Assembly: GCF_024124545.1 (NCBI RefSeq)
Contig: NZ_JAMXSF010000009.1
Coordinates: forward strand, 62,001-126,000
Source: Pseudoalteromonas sp. XMcav2-N
GTDB taxonomy: Bacteria; Pseudomonadota; Gammaproteobacteria; Enterobacterales; Alteromonadaceae
Direction: 5' to 3'
Length of the DNA stretch: 64,000 nucleotides
The translations under genes were made by a program, and so were the position numbers. Under the pieces are notes generated by a model. That model ran no database searches. It saw only the letters and a program-made list of their open reading frames with translations, and was not told the origin of the DNA. How positions within the stretch are numbered: the first letter of the stretch is position 1; each line of letters begins with the position of its first letter. This document shows, piece by piece, positions 17,324 through 26,335 of the stretch.

Positions 17324-20134
17324 ATGCGTCATAAAACACATGCCCGCTGGTTGGGTGGCGTCGCCTTATCGGCGATTGCTGCAGCGGTCATTTACGCAAA
17401 TCATCAACCCACCATTCACGATATAACCCCCACAGTAAAAGTTCACGAGAAAAATATTCGTGAACCCGATAAGTCGATGCAGAGCCTGATCCGCGTTAAT
17501 CCTGCACGTCAGGTCGATATACAGGCGCGATATGACCAGGCATTCAAGCAGGTCCAGGCACACAGAGCGCAGGAATACTCAGACACCCAGTGGCAAAACC
17601 TGGGGCCAGAAATGGTTGGTGGTCGAACCCGGACCCTGGTATTTCACCCGCAAAACCCCGACGTTGTGTTCACTGCCGGGATTTCCGGAGGAATATGGAA
17701 ATCTGTGGATGGCGGAGAAAACTGGCAGCCGGTTGCCAATGACCTGCCCAGTATGGCGATAGGCACTCTGGTCTTTGACCCTGCCGACAGTAATCGCCTG
17801 TTTGCGGGCAGCGGTGAAGGAGTCTACGTGGGTCGTGGATTCACAAACAGCATCGGCTTTGCCGGTGATGGCATCATGACATCTGAGGATGGGGGCGAGA
17901 CCTGGTATCAGTTGGAGAGCACCAACAATAATGTCAATTTCCAGTATGTAAACAAGCTCCGTTTTGGAGCCAAAGGCCGCTTGTATGCGGTGACGAATAC
18001 CGGGATTTGGCTGTCTGATGACAAAGGTGAGCGCTGGCAACTGGCACTGGATCAAAGCGAGGTGGTGGGCGGTTGTCTGGAACTGGCGGTGAGCCCATTA
18101 AGTGACGAGCAGGATCGTATCCTGGCAAGCTGTGGCAACTTTGGCGAGGGCGGTGCAGTCTATTTGAGTCTGGACTCGGGACTGAGCTGGCAGACGGTGA
18201 TTACAGAGCCTAATCAGGGGCGGACGACTTTGGCCTTTGCACCGTCTGACCCAAACACGGTTTACGCACTGGCTGCGTTTAACGCTCGGGGAGATATACC
18301 CCATGCGCTGCAGGGCTTGTATAAATCGGTGGACGGAGGTGAAAACTGGACGCTGGTCACAGGTCCGCAACACGAAGACATACTGGGCCGGTATGTGCTC
18401 TCTAACCCCGCGACACTGAATTGTGACGATCCACAGCGGAGTTTCATTTATGGTCAGGGCTGGTTTGATAACACGCTGACTATAGATCCCACAGATGCGA
18501 ATGTGATCTGGGTTGGTGCGGTTGAGTTGATGCGCTCCGTAGATGGTGGTCAGAGCTGGCAGCAGATGTCGTTTTATTATAGTGGCGAGGCGCTCCCGCA
18601 TGTGGATCACCATGGACTTTATTTTCACCCCAACTACGATGGGGTCAATGAAACCCGACTATATAACGTCAATGACGGTGGTATTGCCCAGACTAATAAT
18701 CCCTTTGCGTCAGGGGTGAGTGCCTGTGCAGAAGAGACTGCTGAGATCTCCTGGCGCTCTTTGAACTCAGGTTACAATGTCACTCAGTTTTACCACGGCG
18801 ATGTATCGGAAGATGGCAGCCGGGTAGTCGGTGGCGCTCAGGACAACGGCAGCTGGATGTATACCCCGGATATGGGGTGGCAGGATGTCGGAGCCGGTGA
18901 TGGTAGTTATGCGTTTTTTATTGATGAAGCACGTACGCTGATGTCCAGTCAGAACGGCACTTTGTTCCTGCGTGAAAACGGAGAAAACCGCTATATACAA
19001 AAAGCGGACTATGAAAATGCCCTGTTCATTGCACCGTATGTGGTCGACCCGAATTACTCTGAACGAGTCTGGCTGGGCGGGCAGAGTTTATGGCGTCTGG
19101 ATGAGCTGGCCGATGGTCAGTTTGAGCGCGCATCTGAGCGGTTTACCGAGGAGTATCGTCGGGGGATCACTGCGCTGGCGGTTAAACCAGGAGACAGCAA
19201 CACCGTTGTTTACGCACAAACGGACGGCGCGCTGAAGCGCATGACTAATGCGCTGAGCGCAGACAGCACGACCATAGGGCAAGATATCAGTTTCTCTGAC
19301 ACCGCCTATGTGCGCGAATTACACTATAGCCTGCATAACCCCGCACATATGTATGCGGTCACATCCACATTTGATGAAAAACACATCTGGAAGAGCGAAG
19401 ACGACGGGACCAGCTGGCGAGCACTCGACGGCGAAGGGGAAGGGGCGTTTCCTGATTTACCGGTACATACTTTGGTTGAGCTCAAAGAAGACCCGGATAC
19501 CTTGTTCATTGGCACAGATTATGGTGTGTATCACACGGATAATGGCGGCGAGCACTGGCAGCCATTCATTCACGGGCTGCCCAATGTCGCTGTGTATCGC
19601 ATGGTATTGAGGCGTATTGAGCACATCAACTATCTTTATGCATTCACATATGGTCGTGGTGTATATCGTATTGCGCTGGATGTACCGAACCAGGCACCAC
19701 AATGGCGTCAACAGCCTGAGACACTGACTGTCAGGCAGGACGAGCCCATAACGCTAGAATTGATCGAGCTGGTGGTTGACTTGAACGGGGATGACTACCA
19801 ATTTAGTGCGACTGAGTTACCGCAAGGGTTCGAATTGACACCATGGGGGACTCTGAGCGGGCAGTTTTCCCAACCGGGCGAGTACAAGGTGACTATTGAA
19901 GTCAGTGATGGTGAACTCAATCAACCGCTTGAGCTGGAGTTTGATGTTGAAGCATCCAGTGATAGTTCAGGCGATGGTTCAGGCGATGGTTCAGGCGATG
20001 GTTCAAGCAGTGACTCGGGTGACGATACAAGCGAAGTCAAACCAGGTGGCAGTAGCGGTATGCTCAGCACGCTGCTAGCTATGATTGGAGGCGCAGCCTG
20101 GTTACGCAGAAGAAAAGCCATACGGGCATCTTAA
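17324..20134 (+). CDS. Secreted BNR/sialidase-type propeller protein with GlyGly-CTERM anchor
   Basis: 936 residues. N-terminal signal/anchor (about 9-27), then a long array of BNR/VPS10-type blades whose Asp-box repeats are plain: SVDGGENWQ, SEDGGETWY, SDDKGERWQ, SLDSGLSWQ, SVDGGQSWQ, SEDDGTSWR, TDNGGEHWQ. Next is a cadherin-like/putative Ig domain (about 795-885), a Ser-Gly-Asp linker encoded by a 12-base tandem repeat, and a C-terminal GlyGly-CTERM signal: GGSSGM, a hydrophobic helix, then RRRK. That signal is processed by rhombosortase and goes with type II secretion in Alteromonadales and vibrios. The ATG at 17324 is used because AAGGAG overlaps the GTG at 17318. The ligand or substrate is unknown; no sialidase catalytic set was found. 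Confidence 0.85.
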   Translation: MRHKTHARWLGGVALSAIAAAVIYANHQPTIHDITPTVKVHEKNIREPDKSMQSLIRVNPARQVDIQARYDQAFKQVQAHRAQEYSDTQWQNLGPEMVGGRTRTLVFHPQNPDVVFTAGISGGIWKSVDGGENWQPVANDLPSMAIGTLVFDPADSNRLFAGSGEGVYVGRGFTNSIGFAGDGIMTSEDGGETWYQLESTNNNVNFQYVNKLRFGAKGRLYAVTNTGIWLSDDKGERWQLALDQSEVVGGCLELAVSPLSDEQDRILASCGNFGEGGAVYLSLDSGLSWQTVITEPNQGRTTLAFAPSDPNTVYALAAFNARGDIPHALQGLYKSVDGGENWTLVTGPQHEDILGRYVLSNPATLNCDDPQRSFIYGQGWFDNTLTIDPTDANVIWVGAVELMRSVDGGQSWQQMSFYYSGEALPHVDHHGLYFHPNYDGVNETRLYNVNDGGIAQTNNPFASGVSACAEETAEISWRSLNSGYNVTQFYHGDVSEDGSRVVGGAQDNGSWMYTPDMGWQDVGAGDGSYAFFIDEARTLMSSQNGTLFLRENGENRYIQKADYENALFIAPYVVDPNYSERVWLGGQSLWRLDELADGQFERASERFTEEYRRGITALAVKPGDSNTVVYAQTDGALKRMTNALSADSTTIGQDISFSDTAYVRELHYSLHNPAHMYAVTSTFDEKHIWKSEDDGTSWRALDGEGEGAFPDLPVHTLVELKEDPDTLFIGTDYGVYHTDNGGEHWQPFIHGLPNVAVYRMVLRRIEHINYLYAFTYGRGVYRIALDVPNQAPQWRQQPETLTVRQDEPITLELIELVVDLNGDDYQFSATELPQGFELTPWGTLSGQFSQPGEYKVTIEVSDGELNQPLELEFDVEASSDSSGDGSGDGSGDGSSSDSGDDTSEVKPGGSSGMLSTLLAMIGGAAWLRRRKAIRAS
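19965..20005 (+). repeat. 12-base in-frame tandem repeat
   Basis: Three perfect copies of GTTCAGGCGATG (19965-20000) and a partial fourth encode the SGDG linker ahead of the GlyGly-CTERM signal. Copy number may vary between strains without breaking the frame. Confidence 0.9.
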
Positions 20135-20198
20135 CCGGCAAGTCTGTTGCTGCCGACACTCTACCTTGGCACATTAAATGTTGAGTGTGACTTTGATC

Positions 20199-20226
20199 AA
20201 GCCACCTTAGTCGGGTGGCTTTTTTA
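20199..20226 (+). terminator. Terminator of the BNR/GlyGly-CTERM gene
   Basis: AAGCCACC (20199-20206) pairs with GGTGGCTT (20214-20221), followed by TTTTA. Confidence 0.9.
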
Positions 20227-20385
20227 TGCGTTTTATCAGTGTTTATGCCGATATCAATCTGATTCTTATGCTTTTTTATTATTCATAAAGACATCAGCAA
20301 AACATCATGTAATGGCCGGCCCGTTCGTTAACCTTGCTGTATACCAGTGCCAAAAAACAACACGATTTAGTCCGGGAGTTCAGCA

Positions 20386-21252
20386 ATGAAAGCGATGTCA
20401 ATATTCACTGTATCCTTCTCACTCTTAATAATGAGTTCAGCCAGCATGGCCAATCAGGTATCGGAGACGTTAACAGGGCCCTACCTGGGGCAAAAAAAGC
20501 CGGGGAATGTCCCTCAGGTATTTGCTCCGGGGGCAGTCTCTACCAAGCACAGGGATTACAATGCCTTTTTCTCACCCGATATGACGGAGTTTTATTTCAC
20601 CCGCAGAGATAACGATACGGGTAACTGGACCTTAATATCCTATGTCCAGCAAAACAATCAATGGCATGAACAGGTAGTTGGCCCACGGGTAGGGCGTCCG
20701 TTTCTGGCTCCGGACGGACAAACCATGCATCTTGGAAAATACTATATGGCGCGTACAGCCTGTGGCTGGGGATCGTTGCAGGTGTTAGGCCCCATGTTTG
20801 CTCGCAATGATTGGGGTATTATGCGCCTGACTTCATCCCGCAAGGGCACTTATATTCTGGACGACTACAAAAGCGGGGATGTCATTCGTGTGTCAGAAGT
20901 GGTTAATGGCAAGCGACAGCCTCCTGTTGCACTGGGTCCGGAGGTCAATACCGGCAAGTATAATGCACATCCGTTTATAGCGCCTGATGACTCTTATATT
21001 ATCTGGGACGGTCAGCGAGAAGAGGGGTATGGTGACAGCGATCTGTATATTAGTTTTCGACAAAAAGACGGCAGCTGGGGGGAGGCCATAAACTTAGGGG
21101 CTCCAGTGAATACTGCCGGCAGGGAAGCATCAGCCAGCGTCACGCCCGATGGTAAGTATTTGTTCTTTAACCGTGATGCCGAATCCGCAGAAGGGGATAT
21201 CTATTGGGTGGATGCACAGGTGATCGAGCGATTGAGACCAGTTCAAGACTAG
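20386..21252 (+). CDS. Exported PD40 beta-propeller protein, paralogue 2
   Basis: 288 residues, signal peptide ending near NSASMAN (about residue 22; hydrophobic run FTVSFSLLIMSSASMA). The mature start LTGPYLGQKKPGNVPQVFAPG and the blades FFSPDMTEFYFT, FLAPDGQTMHLG, PFIAPDDSYIIWDG and SVTPDGKYLFFNR match paralogue 1 at 14058. GGGAG at 20374-20378 places the start. It is followed by the small peptide gene at 21357 with about 100 bases between. Role unknown; a ligand-binding or scaffold function outside the inner membrane is the simplest reading. Confidence 0.8.
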   Translation: MKAMSIFTVSFSLLIMSSASMANQVSETLTGPYLGQKKPGNVPQVFAPGAVSTKHRDYNAFFSPDMTEFYFTRRDNDTGNWTLISYVQQNNQWHEQVVGPRVGRPFLAPDGQTMHLGKYYMARTACGWGSLQVLGPMFARNDWGIMRLTSSRKGTYILDDYKSGDVIRVSEVVNGKRQPPVALGPEVNTGKYNAHPFIAPDDSYIIWDGQREEGYGDSDLYISFRQKDGSWGEAINLGAPVNTAGREASASVTPDGKYLFFNRDAESAEGDIYWVDAQVIERLRPVQD

Positions 21253-21356
21253 CCTGAGGAAGCATGTTTTTGTACTTTTTTTGTACCAATCAGAGAGGTT
21301 CTGTGTTAAACCTGATTGGCCACTTAAGGCATTCATATTTTGATTAAGGAAGGATT

Positions 21357-21509
21357 ATGAAACTGAAATTGAATAAAAAAGCAGTCAAAACTCTTCAGGA
21401 CCATGGCTTAAACAAAGATCAGACTAAAGCAATTGCTGGCGCGGGTAATCAGGCAAGTGTTGATATTTGCTGGACACACCCAGCCTATGCTGCCTGTAGA
21501 ATGCACTAA
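21357..21509 (+). CDS. Small precursor-like peptide (MKLKLNKK leader), 50 residues
   Basis: A short gene with a strong ribosome site (AAGGAAGG, 21346-21353). The product has a charged leader, MKLKLNKKAVKTLQDHG, then QTKAIAGAGNQ and a short core with two Cys, SVDICWTHPAYAACRMH. The same plan (MKLxLNKK start, IAG(A/G)G junction, Cys-bearing tail) appears in the peptide at 36655. Small proteins of this build are often annotated as class I lanthipeptide or other natural-product precursors in Gram-negatives (family knowledge). No modification enzyme or dedicated exporter lies next to it, so maturation is unproven. A clean terminator follows. Confidence 0.72.
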   Translation: MKLKLNKKAVKTLQDHGLNKDQTKAIAGAGNQASVDICWTHPAYAACRMH

Positions 21510-21545
21510 GCGCTCATTGTGTATTAATACAATAAACTGAGATAG

Positions 21546-21569
21546 ATGCCCGCATTTTGCGGGCATTTT
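21546..21569 (+). terminator. Terminator after the first small peptide gene
   Basis: ATGCCCGCA (21546-21554) and TGCGGGCAT (21558-21566) form a 9-pair stem with a TTT loop, followed by TTT. The stem is 8 bases from the end of the converging ABM gene and may serve both strands. Confidence 0.88.
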
Positions 21570-21577
21570 CGTGTGCC

Positions 21578-21910
21578 TTACACGTCGAGCTCAGTCATAA
21601 AGTGGAGTTCTATGGGGGTTGCCAGAGCCTGCTCATAAAGTTGATACACTTTTTGGGTGTAGGGCTGAGCATGGTGGAAATCAAAGTCATGGCGTCGTGA
21701 AAATCGCTCTATCAGCGTGAGCTGTGATTGCTCCTTGTTTTCATAAAGCTCAAAACGCTGGCAGCCCGGTTCACATCGTGTCACTTCGATAATTGCCTCA
21801 ATCGCGGCTTTGCAATCTTGGTAGCTGTCAGCTTTTGGACTAATATAGGCAATCAAATTGACGGCGTCATCATGTTGGGGCAAGTCATTAAGTGCGTTGT
21901 CATGTGTCAT
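21578..21910 (-). CDS. Antibiotic biosynthesis monooxygenase (ABM) domain protein
   Basis: 110 residues forming one ABM/YgiN-type ferredoxin-like domain: VNLIAYISPKADSYQDCKAAIEAII, GCQRFELYENKEQSQLTLIERF, then the family pattern H..QPYTQKVYQLYE. Members oxidise quinols or small aromatic compounds, or detoxify aldehydes; the substrate here is not known. GGAGG 6 bases before the ATG supports the start. It overlaps the DUF2798 gene by 11 bases and is divergent from a LysR gene, a typical regulator/target layout. Confidence 0.85.
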   Translation of the reverse strand: MTHDNALNDLPQHDDAVNLIAYISPKADSYQDCKAAIEAIIEVTRCEPGCQRFELYENKEQSQLTLIERFSRRHDFDFHHAQPYTQKVYQLYEQALATPIELHFMTELDV

Positions 21911-22121
21911 TGAAGACCTCCAGAATACAGTGTGTGAGTGTTTGAACAGGGCCGCTTAGCAGATATGCGGTGATCAGTGCCACAGGCCAGGCGTGTAAAA
22001 ATGCGCTGAACCAGTGTGGTACAAACTCAGCGTCAATGCCCAGGTTTAAGTACGTGACCCAACCAGATACCAATGCAGACAGGCAAAATGAGAAGAGGGT
22101 CGTAAATATCAGTTTTTGCAT
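21900..22121 (-). CDS. DUF2798 small membrane protein
   Basis: 73 residues, two membrane helices: KLIFTTLFSFCLSALVSGWVT and an AWPVALITAYLLSGPVQTL segment. The FxxxWxxAFLxAWPxALxxA pattern marks DUF2798. The ATG at 22121 is preferred over 22142 because AAGGAG lies 5-6 bases upstream of it. First gene of the two-gene unit with the ABM protein; the LysR regulator at 22209 reads away from it. Confidence 0.82.
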   Translation of the reverse strand: MQKLIFTTLFSFCLSALVSGWVTYLNLGIDAEFVPHWFSAFLHAWPVALITAYLLSGPVQTLTHCILEVFNDT

Positions 22122-22208
22122 CTTGGCTCCTTGGTTACCCACCCATCATATCCACCGCCGAAAAAAGTGGAATATCAGAAATCGAAAGTTAAGATTAAGG
22201 AAATCCCT

Positions 22209-23069
22209 ATGCTTGATGATCTCTTGCTCTTTGTTGAAGTTGCTCGGCGTGGTAGTTTTGCCAAAGCGGCTGAGGCGTTAGCACTCAGTGCGCCTACGTT
22301 GTCGAAACGCCTCGCCGGGTTAGAAGCCAGGCTTGGGTACAGCTTGATGATCCGCTCCGCACGGGGCGTGCTGCTCACGTCTCACGGACATGCGGTGTAT
22401 GATAAGGTTGCAACAGAACTATTAGCACTGAACGCGCAATGCACTGAGTTACTTAATCCGCAGGTCAGAGCGTTTCATTTGTTGTGTCCGCAGAATTTGA
22501 TCAATGGCCCGCTGTATTCTGTGGTTGAGACTTTTCAGCGTGCTTATCCAGATCTGACACTGCATATTGAGCCAGATAATACCAATGTGCTGCTGAGTCA
22601 GAAGCGATTTGACGTGATCATCCGGGTGGGTACATTGCAAGACTCCAGTTGTTTTCATACCCGGGTAGGCCAGATTGGGGTCAAATGTGTGGTATCAGCG
22701 CAGGCAGGCGAGGTAAGCACTTTGTTTATGCCCTTTAAAGCCGAGCAAGTACCGGATTCAGCCTCCTGGCGTTCACTGTTGGCACGTTTTGATCAGGTTT
22801 CGTATGTGGGGGATATCACTCTGGCCAGGCAAATGGTCTCATCCGGGTTAGGTGCGGCCATTTTACCTATGACGGAAGTCGCGCAGCTGGATCAGCCATT
22901 TCACTACCTTGGAGAGTGGCAGCACATGCGCCCGGTATATGCCCTGTGGGCAAATACAAGAAAACCGCCGGCTATGGTACAGATTTTCATCAATCAGCTG
23001 AAAGCGTTTTGTGCCGACTCGAAAGTGCTACAAGGCGCAATATGTGAAGGGTCAAAAGACCTGAAATAA
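22209..23069 (+). CDS. LysR-family transcriptional regulator
   Basis: 286 residues. The N-terminal winged helix (residues 1-60: MLDDLLLFVEVARRGSFAKAAEALALSAPTLSKRLAGLEARLG) is typical of the family. The rest is the two-lobed inducer-binding domain. AAGGA at 22197-22201 places the start at 22209; the longer frame from 22116 would overlap the divergent DUF2798 start. It probably controls the divergent DUF2798-ABM unit and itself, as LysR proteins commonly do. Confidence 0.92.
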   Translation: MLDDLLLFVEVARRGSFAKAAEALALSAPTLSKRLAGLEARLGYSLMIRSARGVLLTSHGHAVYDKVATELLALNAQCTELLNPQVRAFHLLCPQNLINGPLYSVVETFQRAYPDLTLHIEPDNTNVLLSQKRFDVIIRVGTLQDSSCFHTRVGQIGVKCVVSAQAGEVSTLFMPFKAEQVPDSASWRSLLARFDQVSYVGDITLARQMVSSGLGAAILPMTEVAQLDQPFHYLGEWQHMRPVYALWANTRKPPAMVQIFINQLKAFCADSKVLQGAICEGSKDLK

Positions 23070-23090
23070 GAGTGAGGGTTAAGACAGAGA

Positions 23091-23115
23091 AAACGCGCAC
23101 TTAATGTGCGCGTTT
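23091..23115 (+). terminator. Terminator of the LysR gene
   Basis: AAACGCGCAC (23091-23100) pairs with GTGCGCGTTT (23106-23115), loop TTAAT. Confidence 0.8.
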
Positions 23116-23227
23116 ATCAGTGCCGTCGCGAAGGGGATTGTTTAGTACACCGTACTGCGAACCCTTCATTCTATAAAACGAATGCGCCGGTTATCCGGAT
23201 CACTCATTTTTAATTTTTTTGTCAAAT

Positions 23228-24259
23228 TTACAGATTCAGTCCGAGCCGGACTTTGCCCTCCTCACGATAGGTGATTTGGGTATCTGTCTCACCTTGCACC
23301 GCCAGATAGCAACGGCCGTAACTGTCTGGTACCTGATAATTGTTTACGGGAAGCTCGCTAAAGCGTTGGTAACCATTTTGGCAATATAAAGCCACGGCAC
23401 TCGGGTTGCCATTTTCTGCACTGAGTGAAATAGTACTGCGGTTGAGAATATGACGCCAGGTACGCGACTGAACCAGTTTGGATGTCACTGTATTGACTGG
23501 CTGCGCCGCCAGTTGTTCATGTAATTGTGCCTTAAATTCAGTGACGGTCTGCTTAGATAACTGTTTGTTCTTGATGTGGCGCATCTTTAGTAGTGTCTGC
23601 AACGCATTACCATATTGCTGATTGTAAAGTTCCAGGTTCATCAGGCTTTGCATAGACATCAGAGCAAGATCAGGTTCTAAAAAACTATGCATGTCCGTCG
23701 CTTTGCGAAGCTGCAGCTCGTAATTGTGCCAGTCCTGAATATTGTAGAAATAAGCGCTGGATAGCCAGGCTGTGTATGCTTGCTCAGCGATATTCTTAGT
23801 ATATTTCTCGGTCAGTTCAGCCAATGCAGGTTTGGCTTCACTCAATTTATTCCCGGCGATTAATTGTTTGGTTTGATCAAAGTTTTTGGTATAGGTAGTG
23901 GATACGTTGTTGTTTGAGTGTCTTGTGAAGGTTTTATAGTGTCGTAAATAGAACTGTGATGAGGACGCTATTTTTTCTCCATTCAGGCTGGCTACGGCGT
24001 AGTTAAGTTGTTGCAGGTACAGCTTGGTTCGACCAAAGTATCTGGGATCCTCCGACTCGAGTAAAACATGCATCGGTTTACCATCCAGTCCGACCATAAA
24101 ATCTGAATTTACCCAGGCCTCATTGCGGCTGCCGTCTTTGGTTTCTGCAAAAGCGCTGGTATTGGCGTTGTCTGCTAACTTTGGTGGGGTAAACAGTGGT
24201 TTTGCGTGTGCTGTTGCTGACAATGTACAAATAAGCAGAGAAAGGATCCGTTTGTTCAT
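23228..24259 (-). CDS. Exported protein of unknown function with helical repeats
   Basis: 343 residues. Signal peptide MNKRILSLLICTLSATAHA with cleavage after AHA. The middle (about 110-260) is helical and TPR-like (AEQAYTAWLSSAYFYNIQDWHNYELQLRKA). A small beta-rich end has two Cys (LYCQNGYQRF, YGRCYLAVQG) that may form a disulfide. The ATG at 24259 is preferred to 24277 because AGGA sits 7 bases ahead of it. I do not recognise a family. Single gene, its 3' end facing the LysR gene. Confidence 0.72.
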   Translation of the reverse strand: MNKRILSLLICTLSATAHAKPLFTPPKLADNANTSAFAETKDGSRNEAWVNSDFMVGLDGKPMHVLLESEDPRYFGRTKLYLQQLNYAVASLNGEKIASSSQFYLRHYKTFTRHSNNNVSTTYTKNFDQTKQLIAGNKLSEAKPALAELTEKYTKNIAEQAYTAWLSSAYFYNIQDWHNYELQLRKATDMHSFLEPDLALMSMQSLMNLELYNQQYGNALQTLLKMRHIKNKQLSKQTVTEFKAQLHEQLAAQPVNTVTSKLVQSRTWRHILNRSTISLSAENGNPSAVALYCQNGYQRFSELPVNNYQVPDSYGRCYLAVQGETDTQITYREEGKVRLGLNL

Positions 24260-24606
24260 TTTAAATTCCTGACACACTTAACTTCGTTTGAATAAGTGCC
24301 GATTAATTGCTTTGTGTAATTTTCCACAATTATACCTAATTTGAGTCAGCTATGTGTACGCGCGTTTTACTTTTTCTCTGAACGTGCGTTCCGACCTTGA
24401 CTTTCACCTCTCATGTTGATACGGCCGTTATGCAGTGCCATGTTTGTGTTAAGCGGATTTAATGAAGTACGCGAGACCGGGTTAACGCGCTCCGGCTGCC
24501 AGAATATTATTTTTTCTATAATGACAATTTATTTAATCAGCTTTACAGCGTAAAGTCCTGAGACTAACTTTGAACTTTCAATATGTTGCTATCATGGAGG
24601 CACAAT
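24260..24606. other. Intergenic region between divergent exported-protein and chemoreceptor genes
   Basis: No gene is visible. It must hold both promoters. A TATAAT (24517-24522) faces the chemoreceptor but has no good -35 at 17 bases. No FliA-type (TAAA-N15-GCCGATAA) motif was found, although many chemoreceptor genes have one. Confidence 0.4.
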
Positions 24607-26250
24607 ATGGTGCAGTGGTTAATGGGGCTGTCGGTGAAAAGTCGACTGGTAGTGGGGTTTGGTATTGCGCTGGCGTTGCTGGTAGTGATGACCATTATTG
24701 GCAGCAATCGGGTGGCCTTTATCGATCATACATTAACAGAGATCACCGATGTCAACTCGGTTAAGCAACGCTACGCCATTAACTTTCGGGGCAGTGTACA
24801 CGATAGAGCAATTGCCATTCGTGACGTGGCGATCGCCAGAAGCGCGTCAGAGGTGGCTGAGTATGAGCGGGAAATCGATCGGCTGGCACGTTTCTATCAG
24901 GATTCAGATGCTAAGATGACGCAAATGATTAACTCCGGCGGACACTTCAGCGCCCGAGAGCGGGAGATCCTGGCCCGGATCGAACGGATTGAGTCCAGTA
25001 CACTGCCGCTGATCCGCACCATACTCAGTAATAAAAAAGCCGGTCAGCCTGTTGATGCGCTGGTACTGGATGAGGCCCGTCCGGCATTTATTACCTGGCT
25101 CAACGTGATTAACGAGTTTATTGACTATCAGGAGCAGCAAAATCAATCACTGACGCCGGCAGCGCGAGAAGCCGCAGGCGGGTTTTCGCAGCTTATGTTG
25201 TGGTTTACCGTTATTGCCGTTGCGATTAGTGTGCTGGTGGGATGGGCTATTGAGCGCAGTTTTCAGCGTTCTTTAGGTGGCGAGCCACAGGATGCAGCCG
25301 CTGCTGTGACACGTATATCCGGAGGCGACCTGACAGGGCAGATCCAGACCGACTACCCAGACAGCATGTTAGACTCTGTATGTCGGATGTCCGGTGAACT
25401 AACCCGTATTGTGACCAGTATTAAAGAGGTGTCCGAACAGCTGTCTGTGCAGGCTTCGACTGTATCTGGAGCTTCCGGTGAAATTTATGACGCAGCACAG
25501 CATCAGGCGGAGGCCACCAGCAAGACTGCAAATATGCTCGACGCTTTGCGAGAAAACATGATGCGGGTGAGTGATATCGCCAAGCAAACAGAAGAAAACT
25601 CCACACAAACGGTGACTTTTGCTGATCAGGGACGCCAGGCAATTCGTAATACCGCTGAGGCAATGGATACGATTGCGCAGACAGTGGACGGTACGGTGTC
25701 ACAAATTCAGAAACTGGCTGAGCAGACCAAGCAGATCGGCGGTATTGCCAATGTGATCAGTGGGATCTCTGAGCAGACCAACCTGCTGGCACTGAACGCC
25801 GCTATTGAAGCTGCACGGGCTGGTGAATCTGGCCGTGGTTTCGCTGTGGTGGCTGATGAAGTGCGCCAGCTGGCACGCCGAACCTTTGAAGCCACAGATC
25901 AGATTGAAACCATGATCCGGGAAGTACAAAGTGAAACCTCTGCCACGGTGGCGGCGATGGAAAAAACCCAACCTCAGGTTGAGCATGGCCGTACGCTGAC
26001 GTTTGAAGCCACCGAGCTACTGGAACAAATAGATACCCAGGCACAAAACTCCTTGTCTCAGGTTGGAGAGGTCGCCAGCGTCGCTCAGCAGCAGGCATCG
26101 GCAATCAACGAGGTGGCGTCAAACATGGAAGAGATCACACTGGCCGCTCAGGATGCGATGAGCGCGTTGAACGACAATAAACAGGCTACCAGTAAGCTGA
26201 CAGAAATGTCTGGTGTGTTGGGTAAAAATATTGGCTTCTTTCGGATCTGA
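24607..26250 (+). CDS. Methyl-accepting chemotaxis protein
   Basis: 547-residue chemoreceptor. TM1 lies near residues 14-33 ([20 protein letters not shown]), followed by a periplasmic four-helix-bundle sensor (about 35-180), TM2 (about 193-212, [20 protein letters not shown]), a HAMP domain and the long signalling hairpin. The tip [19 protein letters not shown] is intact for CheA/CheW binding. The C-terminus (NIGFFRI) lacks the CheR-docking pentapeptide. GGAGG at 24596-24600 places the start at 24607 instead of 24583. The ligand is unknown; a role in attraction to nutrients fits the nearby polymer-use genes only loosely. Confidence 0.94.
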   Translation: MVQWLMGLSVKSRLVVGFGIALALLVVMTIIGSNRVAFIDHTLTEITDVNSVKQRYAINFRGSVHDRAIAIRDVAIARSASEVAEYEREIDRLARFYQDSDAKMTQMINSGGHFSAREREILARIERIESSTLPLIRTILSNKKAGQPVDALVLDEARPAFITWLNVINEFIDYQEQQNQSLTPAAREAAGGFSQLMLWFTVIAVAISVLVGWAIERSFQRSLGGEPQDAAAAVTRISGGDLTGQIQTDYPDSMLDSVCRMSGELTRIVTSIKEVSEQLSVQASTVSGASGEIYDAAQHQAEATSKTANMLDALRENMMRVSDIAKQTEENSTQTVTFADQGRQAIRNTAEAMDTIAQTVDGTVSQIQKLAEQTKQIGGIANVISGISEQTNLLALNAAIEAARAGESGRGFAVVADEVRQLARRTFEATDQIETMIREVQSETSATVAAMEKTQPQVEHGRTLTFEATELLEQIDTQAQNSLSQVGEVASVAQQQASAINEVASNMEEITLAAQDAMSALNDNKQATSKLTEMSGVLGKNIGFFRI

Positions 26251-26335
26251 GTGTACTTAGCACAGTGTGCGGGATAAAATTCGGGGTCAAAATTAACCCG
26301 TCGGATTGCTGGTATGAAAAAGCACTGGAGCAGTT

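Noticed and set aside
19921-20121. Minus-strand frame and possible short array over the GGTTCAGGCGAT repeats
   Set aside because: Three perfect 12-base units without spacers are a protein linker repeat, not a CRISPR array.
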